The translations under genes were made by a program, and so were the position numbers. 64,000 bases of DNA from Rostratula benghalensis (lineage: Eukaryota; Chordata; Aves; Charadriiformes; Rostratulidae). The DNA is taken from contig VXAI01000019.1 in the NCBI GenBank assembly GCA_013399305.1, positions 1,827,034 through 1,891,033 on the forward strand. The letters run 5' to 3'. This document shows, piece by piece, positions 1-9,407 of the stretch (position 1 is the stretch's first letter; the number at the start of each line of letters is the position of its first letter). The notes below the pieces were generated by a model. It searched no databases and had not been told where the DNA came from. It saw only the letters and a list, made by a program, of their open reading frames with translations.

Positions 1-440
1 TCAAAAAAACCCAACCCAGCCACAAACCTGAAATGAGAATGACAGCATGGACCTTACTGCAATCTAGAACTGTCCCCATCTAAAGGCACAGCAGAAGAAT
101 ATGAAGGTTTGAGCTTCTTTCCAGGTATATATTTTTACCATCTCCCTTCATCAGCACACTACACAGATTTTTTCAATCCATTCCATGAGCAGGGAATTCA
201 GTTTTCAGTAAAACAAGCATTTCCCATATGAAAATCAGGAGATAATGAAAATACTGAAATTTATTAATAAATTAAATGTCCCCGTGAGAACTGCAGCAGA
301 TAATAAAAGGAGATCATGTTCAAACAAATGACCAAATCCAAATAAATAGAGAGCTGTTCTGTTTTTTCCTGGCTGGATAAGACAGCTCAGCTAAAATACA
401 TCTCATGCCTCTGCAAAACTCTCTGAAAATTATTTCTACT
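1..440. other. AT-rich noncoding stretch
   Basis: No open frame of note, no recognisable repeat. Ordinary AT-rich sequence leading up to the promoter-like block that starts near 462. Confidence 0.6.
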
Positions 441-461
441 GAGACAGATCGTACTGTTTGA

Positions 462-560
462 TCATGTGATCATTGACTCAAGCCTCAGCCAATCGGAAAA
501 CACAAAGATTATTCGGCAACTTTCATATAAATTGCCAGCTTCACCTTTCGAGCTGAACTC
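462..560 (+). promoter_or_regulatory. Candidate TATA/CCAAT promoter with E-box and AP-1 site
   Basis: Four classical motifs lie in promoter-like order in about 70 bp: an M-box type E-box TCATGTGA at 462-469 (inside the near-palindrome TGATCATGTGATCA), a perfect AP-1 site TGACTCA at 474-480, an NF-Y type box AGCCAATCGG at 487-496, and a TATA box TATAAAT at 526-532. A start site about 28 bp past the TATA box would fall near 555-560, placing CCAAT at about -65 and AP-1 near -80, both usual distances. The short ATG frame at 591 closes after five codons, so any transcript would begin with untranslated sequence. A weak donor (AAG|GTACCT, GT at 634-635) could end a first exon of roughly 75 bp. It could also be a solo promoter of an old retroelement or a chance cluster; no gene was found to attach to it. 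Confidence 0.4.
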
Positions 561-644
561 TAGTTTCACCATTAAAAGTTATAATTTACTCATGCTGAGA
601 AGTGTTTGAGATAAGCATAGGAAAACTCAGAAGGTACCTGAGAT

Positions 645-663
645 ACCACTCTGTGGTTACCAC
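645..663. promoter_or_regulatory. RUNX-type core cluster, ACCAC / GTGGT inverted repeats
   Basis: ACCAC (645-649), GTGGT (653-657) and ACCAC (659-663) alternate orientation within 19 bp. TGTGGT at 652-657 is a perfect RUNX core; the two flanking cores have one mismatch at the last base. It lies about 90 bp past the predicted start site of the promoter-like block. Function is inferred from motif match only. Confidence 0.25.
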
Positions 664-1408
664 TGGGAAATGGTTTGAAGTTTGAATGGCAGCTCTGCAG
701 GCTCCAGCTTAAAATCCAGCCCCAACGGCAGCATTACAGGCAACGGGCACTGGGGAGAGAAGAACCCAAGCTCTGTGAGCGGCCAGGTTGAGGATTTTTT
801 TCCCCCTTCTGTTTTCCCCTTCTGATCTTTTTAACAAGGTTAAATTCAGTCAAAATTCAAATGCTAAGCAGGAGTAATTTAGAAACATCGTCTGGTTATT
901 CAAACATTGGGGACAACTGAAATCATCATTAACTTTGTTCACATTTAGAGGAAAAATAAACAAAGCCATAGCTTGGGGGGGGTTATTCCTTTTTATCTTT
1001 CTAGGACTGAAGAAGGTGGAAATGACACTCATTTTCAGTTCCTCATTTGCTAAATACTTTTTTACACAATATAAAGAGAGGTGGAGTGTGTATGCTGAAG
1101 CATAGAACAAAACATACTTGGCTCTACTTTGTCCTCAGGATCTAACTAAGATTTAATTACAATAGAGTCTTTGAGCCTCTGTTAGCATTGATTTTATTTT
1201 CAGCTTTTAATTTGCCTATTTGTCAGACAGTTTTCTTGACTCTGTTCTGGCCAAACACCTAGTCCTAAACTACCACCGTGAGCTGAACCACTGGGTTCAC
1301 CCCGTGAACACCTTTTTCACCCCTGCACAATTCTGTGTTGCTATGACTTTACCAGCCATAGTCATGGACCCTGGCCCTGTCATCTAGCCAGGTCAAAGCA
1401 AGTATTGA
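664..1408. other. Noncoding stretch
   Basis: A moderately GC-richer segment at about 690-785, a G run at 975-982, otherwise AT-rich. No gene or named repeat seen. Confidence 0.6.
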
Positions 1409-1664
1409 GGACAAGAGGAACGCGGCACAAGCTTGTACATAAGAAGTTCCATCTAAGCACAAGGAGAAGCTTCTTTACTTTGAGGGTGGCAGAGCCCTGG
1501 AAGAGGCTGCCCAGAGAGGTGGTGGAGTCTCCATCTCCAGAGACATTCAAAACCCGCCTGGACACATTCCTGTGCAACCTGCTGTAGGTGACCCTGCTAT
1601 GACAGGGGGCTTGGACTAGATGATCCCCAGAGGTCCTTTCCAACTCAATATCATTCTGTGAAAT
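1409..1664 (+). mobile_element. CR1 LINE, truncated 3' end, plus orientation
   Basis: CR1 is the dominant non-LTR retrotransposon of birds; copies are usually 5'-truncated as here. From about 1409 the DNA reads as the end of the CR1 ORF2 reverse transcriptase. The frame is open to the stop at 1585-1587 and contains WKRLPREVVESPSPETFK followed by RLDTFL, the family's C-terminal signature. About 75 bp of 3' UTR follow, with the typical block (GGACTAGATGATCCCCAGAGG) and a short tail at ATTCTGTG. The uninterrupted reading frame over 60 codons suggests a fairly young copy. It does not encode an active enzyme, because the endonuclease and catalytic RT domains are absent. Confidence 0.95.
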
Positions 1665-2904
1665 TCAGAGTGAGATCTCCCCAGCAGAACTGCTGTTGAT
1701 ACAGGTACAGAAGCACAGAAAACAGCTGCTGCCCAAAGCTGTCACCAGTCTGGCTGATTCTGCTGCAAGCAAACGTTACCTCCCTGAACTCTTACATCTC
1801 TCCCTGATGTTTTATGTTGATATCCTCTGCTATGAAATTATACTCAGTTCCAGGACTGCATGCCTTTAGAGAGTCTTGTCAAATAAACATTGAATTTTCC
1901 GATGGTCCTCAAAGCAAATCCATCTCCCTTGGGAGAATGTCATATTGGTTGAAGCATCAGAAAAAGTCAAGAATATATTTGCTTTGATGTGAAAAATACT
2001 TCAGTACTAGGTAGTGTTACAAACAATGCAGCTTTCAATAGTACAAGAAAAAAAAACAAGTAGTACTCACACCCACATCAGATTTTGTCTTTTTTCTTCT
2101 TCCATTACCTTGTCTTTCACAATAAACAGGTCATCTTTAGTTAACTTTGCATTCTGGGAATACATAAAGACTAAAACTATCCAACTTCATGGTTTAAAAA
2201 TTAACAGGAATGATATAACAGGTAAAGATTTGTCTTGAGGATTTCATACTGCTCAGTTTTAAAGCATCAAGCCTTTCACTGTGCATTTCTTTTCTGGATA
2301 CATTTTTCTGAAGAGCTGAATGGTGAAAATATTTCTCTATTTATTTAAAGATAAAGTGGCTTATGTACTCTAAGTATATTTTATTTAACATAAAAAATGT
2401 ATCTCAGTGCTGAAAGCATAAACATTTACTCATACTGAAGTGAACTGTACCCATAATTCCATGCTAGGATTTTAAAATCAAAAAGTTAAGTAAATAAAGC
2501 TACATATTGTCAGCTAATTCAAAGTCACTGAATGGAATCAATACAGTTGAAAAATATATTTGAAGGAGGTCATAAAAGATAATGTATTTGCATCCCTTTT
2601 TCAAAATGGATTTCTCAGAGTTTCACAGATATCAATGGGGCTGCTCAGAATTATCTGAAGCAACATTGGCTTGGAAAATAAAAAGCACCCCACTAGTATT
2701 GGCATACACTGAAGAATTAATGCTTATTGTTAAATGGTTACCTGGGGGCATCAATAAGTGAAGATTTCTAAATAACTAGACAAATGGATTCAGTGGGATC
2801 AATTAGATGCAAGAATTCATCTTCCTCAGTAAGCTTATTTTCTTATTTCATTTTCTCTCTCTGTTTTACTACGTGTATGAACAAAAAGCACGCTTTTCTG
2901 CTAG
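1665..2904. other. Noncoding AT-rich stretch
   Basis: GC-richer for about 100 bp just after the CR1 tail, then AT-rich. Open frames are short and carry no recognisable motif. Confidence 0.6.
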
Positions 2905-3078
2905 AGATACTTGTTTTTCTTCTCCATTGCAGCCAAGCGTGCCCCGCTGGGATTCTACTGCACTGAAGGGGTGAGTGCCAAGACACCGTGCCCTCTAGTG
3001 AGACACCCAGCTTCTCCATCTGCTGGAGTGATGCCTCATCAGGGATCCTGCACCACACCACCAGAGGATTCTGTAGCT
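2905..3078 (+). pseudogene. Possible decayed exon of a GCC2/GCC3-type cysteine-rich repeat protein
   Basis: A pyrimidine-rich tract ends in a good splice acceptor (TTCTCCATTGCAG, AG at 2931-2932). Downstream, the frame starting at 2935 reads LGFYCTEGVSAKTPCP and later SPSAG...SC, close to the G-[FY]-Y-C-x-[EP]-G-x-S-x-x-T-P-C-P pattern and following (S)PSAG..C of GCC2/GCC3 (ephrin-receptor-like) cysteine-rich repeats. The expected upstream CPAG occurs next to it but in another frame (CSQACPAG, 2930-2953 region), implying a one-base frameshift between the two. The long frame runs 2905-3078 and stops at TGA 3079-3081. If instead this were a spliced 38-bp exon, GTGAGT at 2971-2976 would be the donor. 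I infer a decayed exon or a fortuitous match; no sister repeats were found nearby and parent gene is unknown. Confidence 0.3.
2986..3001 (-). promoter_or_regulatory. CTCF-like motif
   Basis: On the minus strand the sequence TCACTAGAGGGCA matches 12 of 13 positions of the CTCF core pattern CCASYAGRGGGCR. It lies within the exon-like segment. Binding is an inference from the motif alone. Confidence 0.4.
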
Positions 3079-3089
3079 TGAATGCAGAC

Positions 3090-4495
3090 TAGAGGAGAAG
3101 TACAAATCACTGTATAAAGTTTGCTCTCTACTGTAACAGAAGAAAAGTCACAAGCTGTTACACAAAATCAGCTGCAAAAAGGCAAGAGACAGAAAGGAGA
3201 GCAGGAAAATTATTCCACAAACACATCAGGAGTAAGCAGGAAATAAAATGAGAAGTGAATGTAATTGACAGACAACCCCAAGAATGGGAAAGCTCTATTT
3301 ATTAATCAATAACAGCCTCAGTTTTCACCAGATACCTGTTTAAGCTCAAATTTGCTGATAACTAGCATCAGCAGTGGACAAGAACCAGGTGATAAAAGGG
3401 ATAGAATTCTCAGTTAGTGATTCTCAATTGTATACAAAGTGCTGATGAAATTCACCCTGCAAGACTAGAATTAGAAGAAGGAACCTAAGCTTTACATTTG
3501 AGAACTTGTAAAGTACAAGAGGGATCCATAAGATCAGAAAATCTCTTGGGCTACCAGCAAAAGTGGGTAAGAACAATGAATTTATAGACCAGTTCAATAT
3601 TAATTCTTAGAAAACTACTGTCAAAACAACATTGTAAAAGTAATTTGTAAGCATATAGAAGGAAAAGAGTGATGGGCTCTATCAAAGATGAAGTCTGTTC
3701 AGCTGATCTTATTTCTTTCTGCAGGAGAGAAAGAGCATTTGGTAGAGGGGTAGGTGCAGTGGGAGGAATGTATTTTGGCTTTATCCAGGTTTTTGACATT
3801 TGGTTAATATGACATGCTCATACAAAATAGGATAAAATAGTTGGCATGAAAACATTGCCCAGGAAGAGTCATCGCAAGTTCACTGTCTAATGGACAAACA
3901 CACAAAGCAAGGTTTTGCAGGGGTGGTGCTATTCAGCACGGGTTTTAATGATTTGAGTGAAAGAATTCATGTATTAAATTTGCAAGCTGAAAGCCACAGC
4001 AAGCACATCAGGCAACAGGCTCAATCAAGATTCAAACCAGAAACTCCACTGGGAGAATGTACCTAGAAAAACATGCTCTTTACTAAGGACAGAGGCAAAA
4101 TTCCACACGCCCACCCTGCAGAAGCAGTGGAGATACTGTGAATCACAATGCTATCATGAATCAAGAACATACAGGCTGCTCAAATACATACACACAAACA
4201 GAAACATCATTTTAAAGTGTGAAACAATTCTCCTACCATCCACTTGAAGTCTTCCAAGCATAGACTGGCACAATTTCCAGTCTGGCCACAGGAACTGAAG
4301 GGTACGAATCAAGTGGAGGTAGGACAGATGAGCAGTAGGAATGATCAGTGGTGCAGAATACAACACTGACAAGAAGAGACTCAAGGGATTTGGAAATTTT
4401 AGTTGCAGAAGACTAAGCTTTCTTTGAAGATAAAACCTTAATAATAGTTTTCAGATATGGAAGCATAAGAAATCAGAGTAGACAAACTCTTCCAT
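3090..4495. other. Noncoding stretch
   Basis: AT-rich with scattered short open frames on the minus strand (for example 3551-3799 and 4154-4384) that show no recognisable domain. No named repeat. Confidence 0.6.
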
Positions 4496-4499
4496 TAAA

Positions 4500-4725
4500 C
4501 TGTAGGGAGAAAAGTTTAGTTGGATATTTAAAGCTTTTCAACAATAAGAAAAAGCTTTTCAGTAGTATGGAAAATTACATACTGGAAGAGACTGGGGAAT
4601 CTGCACCACTGGATATTTTCAGGAGGAAGGTGAACAAATACCTATCAAACAAAGTTCATCCTGCTTTTGATCAAGGCCTCTGTTTCAAGTGCTGTTTTTT
4701 TGCAATAGACTAACACGATCGCACT
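4500..4725 (+). mobile_element. Old CR1/L3-like LINE remnant, plus orientation
   Basis: Strongly diverged, but the order of landmarks follows a CR1-clade 3' end: an AAGCTTTTCAGTAGTATGG block, then text translating as LEETGESAPLDIFRRKVNKYL, which parallels the WNRLPREVV-x-SPSLE-x-FKxRLDKYL end of CR1/L3 ORF2, then a tail with GCAATAGACTAA where the family has CAATAGACTAGATGACC. Probably an ancient insertion. The boundaries are approximate, and a chance resemblance is possible. Confidence 0.5.
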
Positions 4726-4980
4726 GATTTCTTTCATAAGGGCAGGACTGAGGATGAACTTCACATCCAGCTGACCAAAAATTTCAGTGTGTAAAATCAG
4801 TTTACTTACAGGATAGGCCCAAAGGTCCTATTTCTGCTCCCTGAGAGAGGGATGGAATATGCAGAAACAGGAAACACCTAAATTCTCTATGTTCTAGACA
4901 TTCAGTAAGCACTTTCTGGTAATAAGAAGCTATGAATAAAGGTTGCAAGGGTACAAAAATAAAACTACAGAGCTCTTACT

Positions 4981-5006
4981 AAGATAATGATTAAAGATAA
5001 TGATTA
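4981..5006 (+). repeat. Perfect 2 x 13-bp tandem duplication
   Basis: The unit AAGATAATGATTA occurs twice back to back without mismatch (4981-4993 and 4994-5006). Looks like a recent slippage or duplication event in AT-rich DNA. Confidence 0.9.
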
Positions 5007-5635
5007 TAGTTCACGTTTCTGGTAACTGGTGAGTTATCTGGGTGGTATGACCAAGGTACTGTTCTGCTCTCCTTATCAATACCATTGACACCATTACCTA
5101 GTACTTGTAAGGCTCATCTCCCCTCAAAAAATCAATACCAGCAGACAGTTTAGGCTCAGTGCAATAGCCTTTGTGGTGATTCACTGATTCTTCTAGTAAT
5201 ACCATGTCATTGTTTGTTCTTCAAATGACATAGATGTTTGCTCTCTGTGCTTTGGCAAACAAAACCAAAAGTCACTTTCACACCTATAAGCAAAAACAAT
5301 GACACTCCCGTTTCAAATTGGAGACAGTTTACTTTTTGGGTGCTATTTTCTTGAGAAAGTCATGAAGAAAAATATATGCATATAAAGGGACCTTCTATAA
5401 AATGACTGCTTGCAAAATATCAACTAAAACATGTTTCTAGTTCTTTTCTGCAACTTTTGCTTCCTCAAAATCATGAGAGAAATGTTACTAAATCTGATGA
5501 TTTTCCACTATGGATATTGCTTATGGGGTTAGAAAATTTGCTTTGAAAGTGCCTAGCCTGAGAAGCTGATATATTGTTTGCTTGTCAAACAGCTTGAAGA
5601 GCTAGACAATACCATTAGACATGGTATTGAAATGA

Positions 5636-5652
5636 TGAATGGATGGATGGAT
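5636..5652 (+). repeat. Short (ATGG)n microsatellite
   Basis: About four copies of a GGAT/ATGG tetranucleotide. Too short to be strongly polymorphic. Confidence 0.8.
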
Positions 5653-7541
5653 TATCCTCACCTGCTGTGTGTTGTTTGCTAAAGGCATTTTAGTAATACT
5701 TCCTGCTCCTTTCAGTTCTAACAAATTGCCTTCAAAATGTGCAGTCATCTAACTTAAAAACAAGACCCCCAAAACAGAAAGATAAAAATCACAGTAGTAC
5801 AAAGTACAAAGGTATACTGCATATTGTTTTGCTAGAAAATGTTTCTACTTGACTTTAGTTCAAAGTCACCTCTGAAATATGAGGCAGATTCCTTTTTTAA
5901 GGACCCGATGATGAACTTCTAAACACTTAAAACCTTTATGATGTTCCATTGCTATTTCTAGCCTTATCAGTTTCTTTTGCCTGCTTCTACTCTCCTGTTC
6001 ATTTCTTTTCCTAGACATGAGCAATTAATACTTCATGGTTTCCATTGTCTTGGAGTGTGATATATTTTATTGTTCTGATTTCTTAAACTTTGATATTGTT
6101 TCTGTCATTTGCTACGTGTATTTTAATAACTGATTATATTCACATTGGTCTTCTGTTTTTTCATCTTTTTTCAATTTTTGTCATAATGGGTAGAGCAGAG
6201 GATAAATGTTAACATTTAAATACAAAAATCACTTTTAAAAAATCCCTCAAGAAAATTACTCCTCTATTATCTTCCTTAAAGCACATAGAAAATAAGGCAG
6301 TGATTGGTGACAGCCAACATAGCTTCACTAAAAGCAAATTGTGCCTGGTGGCCTTCTACAATGAAAGTCTAGAAAGATGAGCAGAGGAGGGAAGGTTTAT
6401 ACAAGAAGTAAGGCTAATATTGCAATTTTCTCTGTTCTTGGGTTCCCTTGGTATGACTTTAAAGCATACAAGCATAAGGTAATATGCATTATCCAAATAA
6501 ACTCAGAGAGAGAATATTTTAGAGAGAGACTGGTATACTGTAATAACTTTGGAAGGGAAGTCCCAAGACTTACCACCTTTTGTTTTAGGCCTGGAAAACT
6601 ACTTTCAAAAAACCTAAATCCAACAGTCTATCCAGGAGGTCATGCTTCTGACTTCATTTAACATTCCACAGAGATAATAGGTATCTGTTTCATCATTAGT
6701 TAGTGCAGTCCTCTGTCATTCTTACAACCCAAGATAATCACGTGTGGAAAGAATACTGAAACTAAAGGAGGCATAGATTTTAATATTCCCACCAGAGAGA
6801 CATTTGGTCCTTTTTAACAGCAAAGTAGGTCATTGTTCAAAGTTTGATTCAAAAATGGACTGAAGACATGAGTCAATCTCTCTTTTGTGTAATTCACTCA
6901 TCTCTGCCATTACCACTATAATGTTACCTTTAGTGAGGACTGAGCGGTCTACTGGGTTGCAGCCTAGTAATAGAATTATTCGCATATACTTCATTAACCC
7001 ACAAGTCTATAATGGATCTTATGCTACCATTACACATATAATGAAAGTTTGCCTCCTAAGTAACATCATACACTTATTTAAAACAGCTGGCTGCCTTTGT
7101 GTAGTAGTAATATTTCCCAGTCTAATAAATCATTTTTTCTCTTATCCTTCAGTTACCTAAGGGCTGCAGTATGCATTACAAAGTAGAAACAGTAAAATAT
7201 TTTAAAATAAAATCCTCTGAGTTAAAAGTACAGTAGAAAAGCCAAACAAACAGTTTTTCACTCTGCAGAAAGAATCACAGCTCAAATTTGTTCTGCCTTT
7301 AGAACATACTCTTAAAGCATAAGACTCCCTCCATCACAAAATGAAATTTAAGTGCTAGCATCCCCAAGGCTGCAATCCCTCAAACACTTAAGTTTAATTA
7401 CTGTACTTCTCTAATAACATATGTGTCTCGGAGATATCTAATCTGGTATTTGCAAGAATTCTGAAGAGGTTTCTCTAGAGGAAGATTCTCCCCACACTAA
7501 AATAGATGTTGACAAAATGTATTCCTGGAGTTGTTTAGAAG

Positions 7542-7670
7542 TAGAATCACAAAATTACTTAGTTTGGACGATGTTCTTGAGGACACCTAGTCCACCTTCT
7601 CAGCTCAAGCAGGGTCAGCTTGAGCAGGTCACCCAGGATCACTTGAGTTAAACGTGTCTCACCTACACGT
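7542..7670 (-). mobile_element. CR1 LINE, 3' end, minus orientation
   Basis: Begins as AGAATCACAAAATTACTTAG and continues through a diverged GGA..GACACCTAGTCCA, then CTCAAGCAGGGTCAGCTTGAGCAGGT and CCAGGATCAC, the reverse complement of the CR1 3' UTR and terminal ORF2. Many substitutions indicate an older copy. The inner (5') edge is unclear; similarity fades after about 7670, with CATCACGTCCAG at 7675-7686 possibly still part of it. Confidence 0.85.
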
Positions 7671-9332
7671 TCCCATCACGTCCAGCAGCCTCTTAGGACA
7701 GTCAGCACTGAGTAGTAACTCCGTACCTGTTTCATACCAAATGCCTCTGGGATCCCAAAATCAGGTCCATCCTATGACACTAAGGCCTATCCTACTGAGA
7801 GTATATTATTCCACTCCTATACAAGTCCAAGCCTTAAACCCAGCACACCTAAATATCCGCTCCTTTTCCTCCACCAAAACACACTTTGGCTAGACGTTCA
7901 ATATTTTGCAAGCATCAGAGAAGTGAGGTGCTGGAACTTCTGTAGAAGTTATTCAACCAAAATCCTTAATCAGGTTTGAGACAGAGGCTGAACCACTTCA
8001 AGTGATAGTGTGAGGTGGCCGTGGCTACAACACAAGAGATCTATAGATCTCAGTTACCCAAGAGTTTCCCTTCAACTCAGCAGTCCTCATGAAATTGTGC
8101 ACAAAACTGAACAGCTTTGGTGGAAGTAACTAAAAGACAAAAACTTCTCCCCTTCTAGAACAAACTAAACCACGGTGGTTAGGAAAGGTTGGCTTGAACA
8201 CTGACAGAGCACGTGGAGGTTAAGACAGGGAAGAGTGCAAACTCCACTGCATTGTATAAATGAACGGATGCACACACATCACCTGGATACCCAAGGTTTG
8301 TAAAGGACTTGGTGCACAAATCCTGGAGAGCAGTCTGCCCTTCAAAAATCCAAGTTAATTCCCTTCATCCTCCACCTGGATGCCCAAAATGGTATACCAT
8401 ACATCTTGCATCAATATTTCCACCCTGGTATTCAGCACATTAGACATCACGCTGTTATGAGCGTGCTGACTGTTATGATTCACATCCTATGGCATCTAAC
8501 TGACCCCCACAGTCATTCCCTGCCCTGAGAAGCCTGGCCACCTTCCACGGGGCTGCAGTATCCATTTCACAAGCAATGCACAACAAAGTTCATTAGCAAT
8601 GTTCAGCACTTTTGAGTCGCGTCTTAACCTTTTTTCCATTGTGCTGACTTCACCTTCCCCACAGAAATGAGAATTCACAGTGGCAATATGGACACAATTC
8701 TCATTAGTGAAGTGATATAGTTTCACTTAGAGGCATGCCTAAATCACTGCAACGTTCCTTCTATTACTGCATAACCTGCAGTATACTTGTGCATAGCTTA
8801 TTGAAAATAAATGTTGGCTTCGTGCAATTGATCAGAAAATATCTAGTGAAAAGTAAGTTCCATGTACTACTACTGAGCATTCTCTTTGGCAGAAACCCTC
8901 TTGAGAAAAATATTTACAGCCTACTTATCTTAATGCATGACCTCTCATCATTCCAAATCCTAGCACCAGCACCCGTCATGCTGATCGAGAGCAGCCCATC
9001 AATACTCCTATGTTTCCCTCTCTGCATACACATTTCTGTGCAACACAAACACGTCAGCACACACTTCAAGGCAGGAGAGGGTTTTTTTACATACATATGT
9101 ATGATTGTATATAGCAGTACTGCCTCACATTTGTTTTTTCTGCAATTTATGCTGACTACATTGATACAGAATGGAAATCTATATTGGAAGACTTAAACCT
9201 TTGTCTTGATTTCATCCTGGGATCATGGGATTTCAGAGAATAAAAATTGGACAAGATACAGTCATTTTCTTTCACAGCACCCCTTTTCCATATCATCTTC
9301 TTCAGGTCAAGACTAAACTCCAATTTGTAGTA
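7671..9332. other. Noncoding stretch with somewhat higher sequence complexity
   Basis: Contains a perfect 16-bp palindrome built on GAGATCTA at 8036-8051. The longest open frame of the window lies here (8735-9196, +, about 153 codons). It is hydrophobic and cysteine-containing but has no recognisable domain. A minus-strand frame at 8496-8726 is also open. The 7.9-8.7 kb part is less AT-rich than its surroundings and might be an undetected old repeat. Confidence 0.5.
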
Positions 9333-9407
9333 AGGGAATTAGAATAAAACATATTCTTAAGGGTCTGATTAAATATTTAATCAGACTACGCTCGCTTCTA
9401 ATTCCCT
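9333..9407. repeat. Nested inverted repeats: 24-bp perfect palindrome inside 12-bp perfect arms
   Basis: Outer arms AGGGAATTAGAA (9333-9344) and TTCTAATTCCCT (9396-9407) are exact reverse complements. Between them, 9363-9386 is an exact 24-bp palindrome with half-site GTCTGATTAAAT. The two centres are only about 4-5 bp apart (9370 and 9374.5), so the whole 75 bp can fold into one interrupted hairpin with internal loops of 18 and 9 nt. It could be a relic of a palindromic DNA transposon, an ancient conserved hairpin repeat, or a small structured RNA. Confidence 0.85.

Larger units (their letters stand above)
4726..7541. other. Noncoding AT-rich stretch
   Basis: Apart from the two tandem repeats listed separately, no repeat or gene is recognised. 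Open frames at 6377-6661 and 6885-7160 have no domain resemblance and AT-driven composition. Confidence 0.6.

Noticed and set aside
3054..3066. CCACCAGAGGATT as a third CTCF-like site
   Set aside because: Lacks the GGGC part of the core, unlike the two reported sites.
8735..9196. Longest open frame (153 codons, +)
   Set aside because: No recognisable domain, hydrophobic AT-driven composition. A frame of this length is about what chance gives in 64 kb of AT-rich DNA on six frames.
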